Part shown: one piece after another, positions 23,626 to 33,059 of the stretch
Layout of the letters: each line of letters begins with the position of its first letter
Numbering within the stretch: position 1 is the first letter of the stretch
Origin: Bryobacterales bacterium
GTDB taxonomy: Bacteria > Acidobacteriota > Terriglobia > Bryobacterales > Bryobacteraceae
Reading direction: 5' to 3'
Assembly (NCBI GenBank): GCA_947467395.1
Contig: CANIIC010000004.1
Location: 1-56,908 of the forward strand
DNA length: 56,908 bases
Made by a program: the position numbers and the translations under genes
The notes under the pieces: model-generated
Told to the model about the DNA's origin: nothing
Database searches by the model: none
What the model saw: the letters and a program-made list of their open reading frames with translations, nothing else

Positions 23626-25088
23626 GCGTTATTGGAGCGCTTGCGAATCTCGATGTTCAACCGCTTGATCTTCTGATTCAGCGTCGACAGCGGAACCCGG
23701 AAGCTCTCGGCCGCGGCGGTTTGGCTCCAGTCGCAAGCTTCCAGCTTTTCCATGATGGTGCGACGCTCGAAGTCCGCCACGATCTCGAACAACGAGGCAT
23801 CGGCCGCAAGATCGCCCGCTTCATCACGCCGAATCCGCAGACCCTTGGCTTCGAGGAGATGATCCGGCAGCACGTCGACCGTCACCGTCTGCTGCGACGC
23901 CAGCACCACCGCGCGCTCCACGACGTTTTCTAATTCACGAACATTGCCCGGCCAGGCGTGGTCCATCAGCACATGCATCGCTTCCGGCTCGAACTTCAAC
24001 ACGGAATGCTGCTGTTCATCCAGGTATTTCTCATTCTCGCGGCAGTACTTATTGAAGAAGTGCTCGACCAGTGCCGGGATATCTTCCTTGCGATCCCGCA
24101 GAGGCGGCAACGCCAAGTTGATCACGTTGAGGCGATAATAGAGATCCTCGCGGAACTTCCCTTCCTCGACCAGTTTCTTCAGATCCGCATTCGTCGCCGC
24201 GACGATACGGACATCCACCCTCACCGTCTCGGCCGACCCTAGCGGCATAAACTCGCGCTCTTGAATCACTCGCAGCAGTTTGGTCTGCGTCTCGAGCGAA
24301 ATCGTCCCGATCTCATCGAAGAAAATCGTACCGCGATCCGCCACCTCAAAGTAGCCCTTGCGGGACGTCATCGCACCGGTGAAGGCGCCTTTCACATGCC
24401 CGAATAACGCGGATTCCAGCAGGTCCGGCGGCACCGATCCAGAATGCACCGGCACGAACGGATGTTCCGCCCGGGCCGAATGCGCATGAATCGCGTTGGC
24501 GATGAGTTCCTTGCCAGTGCCGGTTTCTCCAGTGATCAGGATGGTTGCACGACTCGACGCCACCTGGCCCACAAGATCCAGGATGCGCTGCATCCGCTCA
24601 CTCTTGCCGACGATATTCGGGAAGCTGTAGCGCTGCTTGAGGGCGCGCTTCAGTTCCGCGTTCTCGCGCTCCAGGCGATGCTTCGAGATCATGTGCTCGA
24701 TCTCGATCAGCAGTTTCTCGTTATCCCACGGCTTCGAGAAATAATCACTGGCGCCGCGCTTCAGCGCCTGCACCGCAACCTCCACCGAACCATAGGCCGT
24801 GATCATGAATATCGGAGTTTCGCGATCCCGCGCGCGCACTTCTTCCAGCACCTGCATGCCGCTCTTGTCGGGCATCATCAGGTCTAGAATCACCAGATCG
24901 TAGGTGTGCGTTTCGAGCCGCTTCAGGCCCTCCGTGGCATTTGACGCCAACTCCACGCGGTAGCCTTCCGCCGACAGCAACGCTTCCAAGCTGTCGCGAA
25001 TATCGGGTTCGTCGTCGATCACCAGAATGCGTCCCGGCGCTCCATGCGCGCTCAAAACGTCCGGTGGTAAATCGATTGCCGTGGCCAT
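23622..25088 (-). CDS. NtrC-family sigma-54-dependent response regulator
   Basis: 488 aa: receiver domain (about 20-135) with phospho-acceptor D69 in LVILDLMMP, AAA+ sigma-54 activation domain (about 158-395) with Walker A GETGTGKE (187-194) and the sigma-54 contact loop GAFTGA (234-239), and a C-terminal Fis-type HTH. It activates RNA polymerase-sigma54 promoters after phosphorylation, almost certainly by the kinase encoded 3 bp upstream on the same strand. The target genes are not evident here. The 3' end overlaps a convergent membrane-protein gene by 4 bp. Confidence 0.95.
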   Translation of the reverse strand: MATAIDLPPDVLSAHGAPGRILVIDDEPDIRDSLEALLSAEGYRVELASNATEGLKRLETHTYDLVILDLMMPDKSGMQVLEEVRARDRETPIFMITAYGSVEVAVQALKRGASDYFSKPWDNEKLLIEIEHMISKHRLERENAELKRALKQRYSFPNIVGKSERMQRILDLVGQVASSRATILITGETGTGKELIANAIHAHSARAEHPFVPVHSGSVPPDLLESALFGHVKGAFTGAMTSRKGYFEVADRGTIFFDEIGTISLETQTKLLRVIQEREFMPLGSAETVRVDVRIVAATNADLKKLVEEGKFREDLYYRLNVINLALPPLRDRKEDIPALVEHFFNKYCRENEKYLDEQQHSVLKFEPEAMHVLMDHAWPGNVRELENVVERAVVLASQQTVTVDVLPDHLLEAKGLRIRRDEAGDLAADASLFEIVADFERRTIMEKLEACDWSQTAAAESFRVPLSTLNQKIKRLNIEIRKRSNNA

Positions 25089-25091
25089 GAA

Positions 25092-28064
25092 TTAGTGGAT
25101 CATCCTGTCAGACTGCGCGATGTAAGTAACGGGAACGGACGTCGTGGAAATTTCAGAACGGGCGATCGCGCTTACCGGCCCCGAAGCCGGCCGCAACGCC
25201 TCCAGCACCGCCGCTGGACGGGGCACAGCGGGCGTGGCCGGTTTGATGGGCAACGTTACGATGAACCGGGTTCCTTCCCCGACCACACTCTCCACTTCGA
25301 TTTCGCCGCCATGCTCGCGAACAATGCCGTAGCTAACCGACAGACCCAGCCCCGTGCCCTTGCGAGCCCCTTCCGGAGTCAACGACGCGTCGTTCTTCGT
25401 CGTGAAGAACGGATCGAAGATGCGCGGCAGCACGTGCGCAGGGATGCCGGAGCCTGTGTCGGTGACCACCACGCGCAGATGATCGCCCGAGCGGCTGGTG
25501 TAGATGTTCATCGCACCACCTTCGGGCATGGCGTCCTTGGCGTTCATCACCAGGTTCAGCATCACCTGTTGCAGCTTGCCAGGGCTGCCCTTGATCACGC
25601 CTGCCGTATCATCCAACGCGAGTTCGATTTTGACCCGCGACTGCACCAATTGGTGGTCGACCAGCGTCACCGTCTCGCGAATCACCTTGTTCAGATCTAC
25701 AGAGATGAACTCCGTGGGCGATACGCGAGAAAAATTCAACAACGAATTCACGATTTCGCTTGCCCGGAAGGTTTGCCGCGCGATCTTCTCGAGGAGCGGC
25801 GCCTTCTGTTCGTCACCCGAAATCTGCTTGGCCAGCATCTGCGCGTAGGTTGAGATGACGGCCAACGGCGTATTTACCTCATGCGCCACGCCCGCCGCCA
25901 GCAACCCGATCGAGCTCAGCTTGTCGGCCTGCACCAAGCGACGTTCCAACTCCGCGCGATCGGTCACGTCATCGAAAATAATCAGCCGACCGATGCGCGC
26001 GCCTTCTTTAGAAAACAGCGGCGCCGTCGCGATGTTCAACGTGGCCTCGCGAGCCTTGAAGAAATACTGATAAATGTTCTGCAGTCCGCTGCCGCCCGCT
26101 GATGGAGCCAGCGATTCGTACAGATCCTGCGGCAGCAACCCGCTCAGCGACCGGCCCAATGCGCTTTGCCGCGAGACTCCGGTCAGCTTCTCCATCTGGG
26201 AATTCCAGCTCTCCACGCGGTCGTCCAAGTCCGCCGCCAAAATGCCGACGTGTATCGATTCGACGATATTTTCCGAGAACTCCTTCAACCGCTCGTACTC
26301 ATCTACCTTGCGCTGCAGCGACGAATACAGCTTTGCGTTGTCGATCGCGATGCCCACGTAGCCGGTCAGCGTTTGCAACAACTGAATGTCTTCACTCGAA
26401 AGGAAGTCACCCGAATCGGTGCGGCTCACGCCCAGGTAGGCGATGGTTCGTCCCCGCGCCGCGCACGGCAAGTAGTACGTCAACTCCAGATCCGAAATCG
26501 ACCGCCGCGCCGCCGGAGGAAGTTCGTGCGACACCACATCGAGCATGTGCCGCGTGCGTTCAAAGAAGAGATACGGCTTGTCCGGCGTTGCGCTCAGGAA
26601 GCTTAAGTCGAGCCCCGGCACTCCATCTGTCTGATCCCCCGCCCGGTTGCTGGCCAGTTCCAGGAAGAACCGGTCATCGGCCTCATCGCGCACGAAGAAC
26701 GCGACGTGCCGGATGCCCAGCGTTCGAATCAAACGATCCGCCACCGACTCCAGCATCGCGTGCAGATCCGTGGGAGAACCCAGTTCGCGTGCAAACTCAA
26801 TCAAGGTCCGCCGATAGTCGTAACGGTCCTTGTAGAAGACGTAGCGGTCCAGCATCTCGCGAATCCACACGCGAATCGGTTGGAAGATGAACGCTGCGAT
26901 CAGGATGATTGCTCCCATGCCGAGCCCATTCAATTCCCCCGTGCCGCTGACCGAGAAGATCAGGCCATAGAAGATCCCCAACACCGCGACCGTCGCGAGC
27001 GTATACACCGCGCCCTGCTCGAAGATGATGTCGACGTCCATCAGGCGGTAACGCAGGATCGCGTAAGACCATGTCAACGGAATCAACGGCAGCGACAAGA
27101 CCGCCAGATTCATGCCCTGATTCGGCACAACGCCCAACAGATACGGCAGCGCGTAGATCAGGGTGAACGGGAGAATCCCCGCCAGCGCTCCATTGCGCAG
27201 CCACGTCAGCTGACGCCGCACAATCGCATCCGTTGCACGGCTGCGTTGATACCCGAACACGGCGGCACCTGCCAGGTAGAACACGCACAGGTAGGCCAGC
27301 CACACGCGATCCAAAACCCACAGTACTTCGATCAGCGGCGTCGCCGAACGAAACCAGCCGAAGTTGAACGCCAGGTGTGCCGTCACCAGCGCAAGCCCCG
27401 GCAGATACGCCAGCAGCACGGCCCCACGACGACGAATCCAGGCCTGCTGTTCCGGATACGAACATGCAAAATGTAGGAACAACGCCGGAGCCAGGAAGCC
27501 CGCCGTGACGTTGCCGAGGTAGATGATTTTGTCGAAGTTGTTCAGCTTGCCCGTGTAATGGAACGTGGACAGGATGAACGACGCCAAACACAGCAGGAAG
27601 AAATGCAGAGCTCGCGGAGCACCGCGCCGCCGGACATACACATACAGTCCGATCGCCAGATAAATGACGCCGACCAGATACTGATAGTAGAGAGTGCCGT
27701 CGTGCGTCGCCTCGCCAATGACGACCGTGGCCGGAACCTCCACGCCACCGTGCACGATCCGATAGTCGGTCTTCCGCCACGGCCCCAGGCTCGCGAGAAT
27801 CTGGGTGGCTTGCGAGGCGTTATTCACCCGCACTCCGGCGATGGACTTTAGCGAATCGCCCGGATGAATGCCCGCGTGTGACGCAGGGCTTCCTCGCGTC
27901 ACATCCACCGCAACCACGTGCCCGCCCTGATCTACCCAGGTGGCGCCATCCACCGGCAGGCGGAACTTCGCCTGTTGCTGGAAGTTGATTCCCGCCGCGA
28001 TCAAAGCCGCGACGGTCAACACCGCCATCAGTGCGTTCGTAAGCTGTTGCCGAAGTTCACGCAT
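25092..28064 (-). CDS. Multidomain sensor histidine kinase (PDZ-7TM-GAF-PAS-HK)
   Basis: 990 aa. One N-terminal helix (9-26) is followed by a periplasmic PDZ-like domain (about 35-110; RGSPASHAGIHPGDSLKSI), seven or so membrane helices (about 125-400), a GAF domain (about 425-580), a PAS domain (about 595-700), HisKA with H728 in GVAHEVNTPLAVIS, and HATPase with N-box NLVMNAKDAMPEGG and G-boxes DTGSGIP and GTGLGLSVSYG. The PDZ placed outside the membrane could sense unfolded envelope proteins, which is inference. It is co-transcribed with the NtrC-type regulator 3 bp downstream. Confidence 0.93.
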   Translation of the reverse strand: MRELRQQLTNALMAVLTVAALIAAGINFQQQAKFRLPVDGATWVDQGGHVVAVDVTRGSPASHAGIHPGDSLKSIAGVRVNNASQATQILASLGPWRKTDYRIVHGGVEVPATVVIGEATHDGTLYYQYLVGVIYLAIGLYVYVRRRGAPRALHFFLLCLASFILSTFHYTGKLNNFDKIIYLGNVTAGFLAPALFLHFACSYPEQQAWIRRRGAVLLAYLPGLALVTAHLAFNFGWFRSATPLIEVLWVLDRVWLAYLCVFYLAGAAVFGYQRSRATDAIVRRQLTWLRNGALAGILPFTLIYALPYLLGVVPNQGMNLAVLSLPLIPLTWSYAILRYRLMDVDIIFEQGAVYTLATVAVLGIFYGLIFSVSGTGELNGLGMGAIILIAAFIFQPIRVWIREMLDRYVFYKDRYDYRRTLIEFARELGSPTDLHAMLESVADRLIRTLGIRHVAFFVRDEADDRFFLELASNRAGDQTDGVPGLDLSFLSATPDKPYLFFERTRHMLDVVSHELPPAARRSISDLELTYYLPCAARGRTIAYLGVSRTDSGDFLSSEDIQLLQTLTGYVGIAIDNAKLYSSLQRKVDEYERLKEFSENIVESIHVGILAADLDDRVESWNSQMEKLTGVSRQSALGRSLSGLLPQDLYESLAPSAGGSGLQNIYQYFFKAREATLNIATAPLFSKEGARIGRLIIFDDVTDRAELERRLVQADKLSSIGLLAAGVAHEVNTPLAVISTYAQMLAKQISGDEQKAPLLEKIARQTFRASEIVNSLLNFSRVSPTEFISVDLNKVIRETVTLVDHQLVQSRVKIELALDDTAGVIKGSPGKLQQVMLNLVMNAKDAMPEGGAMNIYTSRSGDHLRVVVTDTGSGIPAHVLPRIFDPFFTTKNDASLTPEGARKGTGLGLSVSYGIVREHGGEIEVESVVGEGTRFIVTLPIKPATPAVPRPAAVLEALRPASGPVSAIARSEISTTSVPVTYIAQSDRMIH

Positions 28065-28243
28065 CTAGCTACACGTATCCATCAGTTTCGCAGCATTTTC
28101 TCTTCCAATCTAGGGAGTACGCAGAATTCCCCAAATTTGCAGGAACTTAGGCCGGGGACCACACCCGAACTATGAAGTCTGGAAGTTTGTCTTCCAAAAA
28201 CGGAATGTCGAGTCCGTCGAATCTTGCCGCATACTGGAAATTC

Positions 28244-28717
28244 ATGGAGTTATACCTACTGCGGCATGGCGCTGCGGAATCCCGAGCCGCCTCTGGCCGC
28301 GATCAGGACCGCGCCCTCACCGACGTCGGCGAAACCGCCGTCAAAGCCCTGCTCGAACAAGCCCGTGAGGACGGCGTCGCACCCCGCTGGATTGTCGCGA
28401 GTCCCTACCTGCGCGCCCAACAGACCGCCCGCATAGCGGCGCGCGTCTTCGACTACGAGGAACCTGTGCTCGTCAGCACCCGCCTCACGCCCGAATCGGC
28501 CCCGATCGACCTGTGGGCCGAGGTGCGCGACATGGACCCCGATTCCCCGCTGCTGTTCGTCGCACATGAGCCATTGCTCTCTTCCGCCGCATCTTGGCTG
28601 CTCGGCGAATCCCGTGTGATCATCAACTTCAGGCCCGGCACGCTGGTGCGCATCGATTTCGACAGCATCGGCGTCACCCCGCAGGGCCAGCATGCCTGGA
28701 CACTTCATGGAACCTAA
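28244..28717 (+). CDS. sixA: Phosphohistidine phosphatase SixA-like
   Basis: 157 aa of the histidine phosphatase superfamily: the catalytic RHG is in MELYLLRHGAAES, LTDVGE follows, then SPYLRAQQTA and the second histidine in FVAHEPLLSS. SixA removes phosphate from histidine-phosphotransfer proteins. I start at the ATG 28244; an upstream in-frame ATG (28172) would add 24 residues outside the fold. It overlaps mazG by 11 bp. The 179-bp gap to the divergent kinase (28065-28243) holds a small hairpin without a U-tract and no clear promoter. Confidence 0.88.
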   Translation: MELYLLRHGAAESRAASGRDQDRALTDVGETAVKALLEQAREDGVAPRWIVASPYLRAQQTARIAARVFDYEEPVLVSTRLTPESAPIDLWAEVRDMDPDSPLLFVAHEPLLSSAASWLLGESRVIINFRPGTLVRIDFDSIGVTPQGQHAWTLHGT

Positions 28718-29498
28718 ACAACTCGCAGCCGAAAAGTTCGCCCAACTCGTCGAGATCATGGCCCGGCTGCGCGCCCCCGACGGCTGCCCGTGGGATCGCG
28801 AACAGACCTTCGACACCATCAAGCCCTACCTGCTCGAAGAGACCTACGAAGTGATGCAGGCCATCGATGAGCGCGACTGGAAGGAACTCTCCGAAGAACT
28901 CGGCGACATCCTGCTGCAAGTGGTCTTCTTCTCTCAAATGGCCGCCGAAGCCGGACACTTCGATGTGACCGATGCCATCGAGGCCATCAACAGCAAGATG
29001 ATCCGCCGCCACCCGCACGTCTTCGGAGACGGCGACGCGAAGACCTCCAAAGAAGTCCTGAAGCGCTGGGATGAGATCAAGGCTGTCGAGAACAAATCCA
29101 AGGACAAACCCAAGGGTCTGCTGGCCAACATCCCGCGAGCCTTACCGGCACTGGTCGAAGGAGAACACATCGCCCGCAAAGCAGCTGGCGTCGGTTTCGA
29201 CTGGGAGAACGTCGATCAAGTCTTCGACAAGATGCGCGAGGAATTGGGCGAGCTCGACGAAGCCCGCAGGACTGGTTCGCAAGAAGACGTCGAAGGCGAG
29301 ATCGGGGACTTGCTGTTCGTCATCATCAACATCGCCCGCTTCCTGAAGGTCGATCCGGAGCAAGCCTTGCGCAAGACCAACTCAAAGTTCCGCCGCCGCT
29401 TCGCTCATGTCGAAGACGGCTTGGGCAAGCCGCTCAAGGAAGCCACGGTCGCCGAAATGGAAGCCCTGTGGCAGGAAGCCAAACGCGCTGGCAAGTAA
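28707..29498 (+). CDS. mazG: Nucleoside triphosphate pyrophosphohydrolase
   Basis: 263 aa with the two-domain layout of full-length MazG, which hydrolyses NTPs to NMP and PPi and helps clear aberrant nucleotides. The first domain has CPWDREQTFDTIKPYLLEE and the metal site EExxE...ExxD in EETYEVMQ and ELSEELGDILLQ. The second carries a like arrangement near EEIGDLLFVIINIARFL (read as GEIGDLLF). An alternative ATG at 28692 exists. The start overlaps sixA, suggesting translational coupling. Confidence 0.94.
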   Translation: MEPKQLAAEKFAQLVEIMARLRAPDGCPWDREQTFDTIKPYLLEETYEVMQAIDERDWKELSEELGDILLQVVFFSQMAAEAGHFDVTDAIEAINSKMIRRHPHVFGDGDAKTSKEVLKRWDEIKAVENKSKDKPKGLLANIPRALPALVEGEHIARKAAGVGFDWENVDQVFDKMREELGELDEARRTGSQEDVEGEIGDLLFVIINIARFLKVDPEQALRKTNSKFRRRFAHVEDGLGKPLKEATVAEMEALWQEAKRAGK

Positions 29499-29517
29499 CC
29501 TGGCAAGCAACAACGAC

Positions 29518-30792
29518 GTGAGCAGTCTCACCGGCATTCTCCGTTCCAACCGCAACTTTCGCTACGCCTGGATCGGACAAGTCATCAGCGAAGTCGGCGA
29601 CAACTATAACAACGTCGCCGTCTTCGCCCTCGCCATGGCCAACACCGGCTCCGGCTTGGTGGTCGCTGGCATCCTGATCGCACGAGCTGTTCCTATGATG
29701 TTCGCCGGACCACTTGCAGGCGTCCTGCTCGATCGCATGGATCGCCGCAAGATCATGATCGCCAGCGATCTCGTCCGCGCCTGCATTGCACTCGCCTTCT
29801 TGCTGGGCATCCCGGCCTCGCGTACCTGGCTGCTCTACATCCTGAGCGGCATGCTGATGTTCGCGTCGCCGTTCTTCACTGCCGGACGTTCGGCGATCAT
29901 GCCGTCGATCGCGTCCGGACCCGAGCTCCAATCCGCCAACGCCCTCACACAGATGACGCGCTGGACCTCGCAGGCCGTCGGTTCCCTGATCGGTGGAGCC
30001 TGGATCGCAGGCTTTGGCTACGAGACCGCGTTCGTCCTCAATGCCTGTTCGTTCCTTGCCTCGGCCTGGTGCATCTGGCAACTACGACTGCCGCCCGACG
30101 CGAGCACACGGCGCGGCAACGTCACCCTGCGAAGCCTCGCGCCCTGGCACGACTACACCGCAGGACTCCGCTACATGCGAGGCACACCGCTCATCTTCGG
30201 CATCGGCCTCATCTCGGTCGGCTGGGCCACCGGAGGCGGCGCGGCGCAGATCCTGTTCAGCCTGTTTGGTGAAGTTGTCTTCCAGCGCGGTCCAGCCGGT
30301 ATCGGAATCGTGTGGGCCGCCGCCGGTGTTGGCCTCGTCATTGGAGCCGTCGTCGCCCACCGCCTTAGCCCGCGCCTCTCGCACGAAGGCTTCAAGCGCA
30401 CGATCTCGATCGCCTACGTCATCCACGGCGGCAGCTACGTGCTGTTCGCGCTTTCGCCGACCTTCAACATGGCGCTCTTCTGGATCGGCATGTCCCGAGC
30501 CGCCATGGGCGTCAGCAATGTGCTGAACACCGGCCAACTGTTGCGTTACGTCTCGAACGACTACCGCGGCCGCGTCTTCTCCACCGTCGAAAGCTGGAGC
30601 TGGACCATGATGATCCTCTCCATGGCCGCCGCCGGCGTCGCCTCCGAGCACGTCTCGCCCCGCGTCATCGGCGTGTGGAGCGGAATCTTCAGTTCCACCA
30701 CCGCCGTCTGGTGGGCGTGGGCCAACTGGACCGGACGCCTGCCCAAGCCCGGCCACGAACGTAAAGAACCGGATACAGTAGAAGTTCGCTGA
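29518..30792 (+). CDS. Major facilitator superfamily transporter (EntS/DUF894 type)
   Basis: 424 aa with about 12 membrane helices. RNFRYAWIGQVISEVGDNYNNVA at the N-terminus, DRMDRRKIMIASDLVRA between helices 2 and 3 (MFS loop motif), and GRVFSTVESWSW near the end are typical of the EntS/MFS_3 group, which exports siderophores or drugs. The substrate is unknown. The start is GTG at 29518, the first in-frame start after the mazG stop. The stop overlaps the SDR start by 1 bp (TGATG). Confidence 0.88.
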   Translation: MSSLTGILRSNRNFRYAWIGQVISEVGDNYNNVAVFALAMANTGSGLVVAGILIARAVPMMFAGPLAGVLLDRMDRRKIMIASDLVRACIALAFLLGIPASRTWLLYILSGMLMFASPFFTAGRSAIMPSIASGPELQSANALTQMTRWTSQAVGSLIGGAWIAGFGYETAFVLNACSFLASAWCIWQLRLPPDASTRRGNVTLRSLAPWHDYTAGLRYMRGTPLIFGIGLISVGWATGGGAAQILFSLFGEVVFQRGPAGIGIVWAAAGVGLVIGAVVAHRLSPRLSHEGFKRTISIAYVIHGGSYVLFALSPTFNMALFWIGMSRAAMGVSNVLNTGQLLRYVSNDYRGRVFSTVESWSWTMMILSMAAAGVASEHVSPRVIGVWSGIFSSTTAVWWAWANWTGRLPKPGHERKEPDTVEVR

Positions 30793-31511
30793 TGCAACCT
30801 CTCACCGGCAAAGTCATCCTGGTTACCGGCGCAGCCCGTCGCGTGGGACGCGGCATCGCCCTGCGACTCCATCGCGAAGGCGCACGTGTCGCGATCCACT
30901 ACAGCTCATCTGAAACCGAAGCCCGAGAAACCTCCGCCGAATGCGGCAACGCCCCGCTCTTCCGCGCCAACCTCGTCCACGTCGAAGAAATTGAGCAACT
31001 GTTCTCCGAAGTCGAAGGCCACTTCGGCCACATCGATGGCGTCGTGAACAATGCCGCTCGCTTCACGCGCATCGATCCCCTGAAGATCACCGAAGCCGAC
31101 TGGGACTTCATCCACGACGTGAACCTGAAAGCGACTTTCTTCTGTTGCCAGCAAGCGGCGAAACGCATGCTCGCCACCGGAGGCGGCCGCATCGTCAATA
31201 TCAGCTCCATGGGCGCTATCCGAGCCTGGGCAGAGCACGCTCACTACTGCGCCTCGAAGGCCGGCGTCGCTATGTTGACCCGAGCCTTGGCCCAAGCCTT
31301 CGCCCCCAGTATCTCTGTGAACGCTGTCGCCCCCGGGGTGATCCCGTTCGGCGAACAAGACGAACGCATCGCCCGCCTAATCGAGAAAACGCCGATAAAG
31401 CGCGCCGGTACCGCCGACGAAATCGCCGATGCCGTGGTCTTCTTCCTCACCGCGTCAGAGTTCATTACCGGCCAACAGATCGCCGTCGATGGCGGCTTGA
31501 GCCAGCGCTAG
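30792..31511 (+). CDS. Short-chain dehydrogenase/reductase (FabG/pteridine-reductase-like)
   Basis: 239 aa. The NAD(P) motif TGAARRVGRGIA has the arginine-rich form seen in pteridine reductase/FolM-like SDRs. NNAARF, the catalytic Ser in NISSMG and the YxxxK in HYCASKAG follow, with GQQIAVDGG at the end. The substrate is not determinable from sequence. It is the last gene of the sixA-mazG-MFS-SDR run. The stop shares CTAG with the convergent ykgJ-like gene. Confidence 0.9.
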   Translation: MQPLTGKVILVTGAARRVGRGIALRLHREGARVAIHYSSSETEARETSAECGNAPLFRANLVHVEEIEQLFSEVEGHFGHIDGVVNNAARFTRIDPLKITEADWDFIHDVNLKATFFCCQQAAKRMLATGGGRIVNISSMGAIRAWAEHAHYCASKAGVAMLTRALAQAFAPSISVNAVAPGVIPFGEQDERIARLIEKTPIKRAGTADEIADAVVFFLTASEFITGQQIAVDGGLSQR

Positions 31512-31927
31512 CCCGGGTAGTCTTCCGGGTACGCGAGCCGCTGTTCCTCGGCCCGTTCCATTGCCTCACCGATCTGAATCAGTTCGCCCTTGCCAATCCC
31601 AGGGCAATACTTCCCCGTGCGCTTCCACTCCGCGCGATTCTCCACCAGTTCCGGCCAGAACGGAAACGTCTTACACTGCGTCGGCTTCGCTGGATGGATC
31701 GAGCAGCCGTAGCTCTCAAGAAACGGACACTGCTTCTCCGGAGGCTTGCGGAATCGCCGTTGATTCGTCGTGCGGTACACATACTTCTCTTCGAACTTCG
31801 CGGGCGATAGCTTCACGAACTTCGCCGCCCGCAGGATATCTGCCTCGCTCACATAGACGAACCCCTGCTGGTCGCAACACTTCGTGCAACCAGGCTGACA
31901 GGTGAACCGAATCTCAGGAGCCTTCAC
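31508..31927 (-). CDS. YkgJ-family cysteine-cluster protein
   Basis: 139 aa with the conserved cysteine pattern CQPGCTKCC near the N-terminus and CPFLESYGCSIHPAKPTQCKTFPFWP in the middle, typical of the YkgJ/UPF0153 family that binds zinc or an Fe-S cluster. A further Cys follows in KYCPGIG. The function is unknown. The start overlaps the propeller gene stop (ATGA), and the stop shares CTAG with the SDR gene. Confidence 0.9.
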   Translation of the reverse strand: MKAPEIRFTCQPGCTKCCDQQGFVYVSEADILRAAKFVKLSPAKFEEKYVYRTTNQRRFRKPPEKQCPFLESYGCSIHPAKPTQCKTFPFWPELVENRAEWKRTGKYCPGIGKGELIQIGEAMERAEEQRLAYPEDYPG

Positions 31928-33033
31928 TTGTACAGAGCCTCCGTCTGCGCCGTATCGGAAACCAGTTTCTCCACATCCATGCGATAAATCGCGGGCTTGC
32001 CGTGCAGGTCGCTAGAGAAGAACACCTGCTGGCTGTTCGGCGAAAACTGCGGATGTACCATCGCGGGATTGCTGGCCCGATGTTCGCACAACGTCAATTC
32101 ACGCTTCACCGCTCGCGCCAGCAACAACACATACGGCGACGCCTTGCTGATGCTCGCCCCCACAAACACGCTCGCGTCGGCGTTGCGCGCAAACGCCGCG
32201 AACTGCGTTGTATCCGCAACCGCGCGATCTTCATTCGTATCCGGCGTGAACTCGCGAATACTGCGGAGCTTCCCCGCTTCGCTCGGCACATGCAGGTACA
32301 ACAGCGATCGCCCATCCGGACTCCACTGCGCCTGCGCCACCGAACCGTCCAGCGTCTTCAATCGATAATTCTGTTTCCCATCGAAGTTCGCTAGATACAG
32401 GCTCCCGCCCCGCCGATACAACACCGACGCGCGCTTGGGCCGCACCGACGGTTCCAGCATGGGTTCGTCATCCTCAGCCAGCGTTGTCGACGTGCCCAGT
32501 CGCACATTCACCAGCCGCAGCCGATGCACCGCGGCCTTCTTCTCGATGACAGCCGAGAACAGTCCATCCACGCTCACGGCAGCGGACGGCACCAACTCAA
32601 ACCCCTCCGATGCCTTCAACCACTGGGTCGTTCTCGCACCCGTGAACAACTGACTCATCAGCCGCCCGCCGTCGAAGTAACAAAATCCCGCCTCGCCGGG
32701 CACCATGACAAGCGACTGGGGATCCAAATCTGCAGCCTCAGTCAACTGCCGCGATTCTCCCTTCTTCAGGTCCATGCGATACCCCTCAAAGCGGCCAGAA
32801 AGGTCCGACGCATACAACAGAAACCCGCCCTTGCGAGCTACGGGAAGCGCCGCCGCCGCAGGTAGGATAGCTGTGGAGTTGGGGTCGGTCAGACGCAGCA
32901 CCGGCAGTTCCGTCGCTAAGTCTTCATAGCGGAAAAACGCCGAAGCGATCAGCGAGCCGCGCGCGGCAGCCCGCAAAAAGGTGGGTGCAAAAGAAGAAGC
33001 GGCGACCGCCAGTAGGGATCGCCGCGAGATCAT
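31924..33033 (-). CDS. Exported beta-propeller (PD40/TolB-like) protein
   Basis: 369 aa. The N-terminus ISRRSLLAVAASSFAPTFLRA is a Tat-like signal. The rest is built of PD40-type blades, for example LLYASDLSGRFEGYRMDLKKGE, AQWSPDGRSLLYLHV and HPQFSPNSQQVFFSSDLHG, resembling oligogalacturonate-lyase-like/TolB propellers. No catalytic residues can be assigned. It lies between the M23 peptidase (26 bp upstream) and ykgJ (4-bp overlap), and the ATG has a TAACAT box 6 nt upstream, so it may have its own leaderless promoter. Confidence 0.8.
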   Translation of the reverse strand: MISRRSLLAVAASSFAPTFLRAAARGSLIASAFFRYEDLATELPVLRLTDPNSTAILPAAAALPVARKGGFLLYASDLSGRFEGYRMDLKKGESRQLTEAADLDPQSLVMVPGEAGFCYFDGGRLMSQLFTGARTTQWLKASEGFELVPSAAVSVDGLFSAVIEKKAAVHRLRLVNVRLGTSTTLAEDDEPMLEPSVRPKRASVLYRRGGSLYLANFDGKQNYRLKTLDGSVAQAQWSPDGRSLLYLHVPSEAGKLRSIREFTPDTNEDRAVADTTQFAAFARNADASVFVGASISKASPYVLLLARAVKRELTLCEHRASNPAMVHPQFSPNSQQVFFSSDLHGKPAIYRMDVEKLVSDTAQTEALYK

Positions 33034-33039
33034 GTATCG

Positions 33040-33045
33040 ATGTTA
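33040..33045 (-). promoter_or_regulatory. -10-like box of a probable leaderless promoter (propeller gene)
   Basis: TAACAT on the minus strand, then 6 nt, then the ATG at 33033, no Shine-Dalgarno. It lies in the 26-bp gap after the M23 peptidase gene. Confidence 0.45.
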
Positions 33046-33059
33046 CTAGAAAGTCGGTC

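Noticed and set aside
26797-27780. 327-codon frame on the same strand as the histidine kinase, another phase
   Set aside because: Out-of-frame shadow within the membrane region of the kinase; no RBS and no domain.
28180-28196. Hairpin TGGAAG-TTTGT-CTTCCA as a terminator
   Set aside because: Only 6 bp, no U-tract in either useful direction, and it lies between two divergent genes where no terminator is needed.
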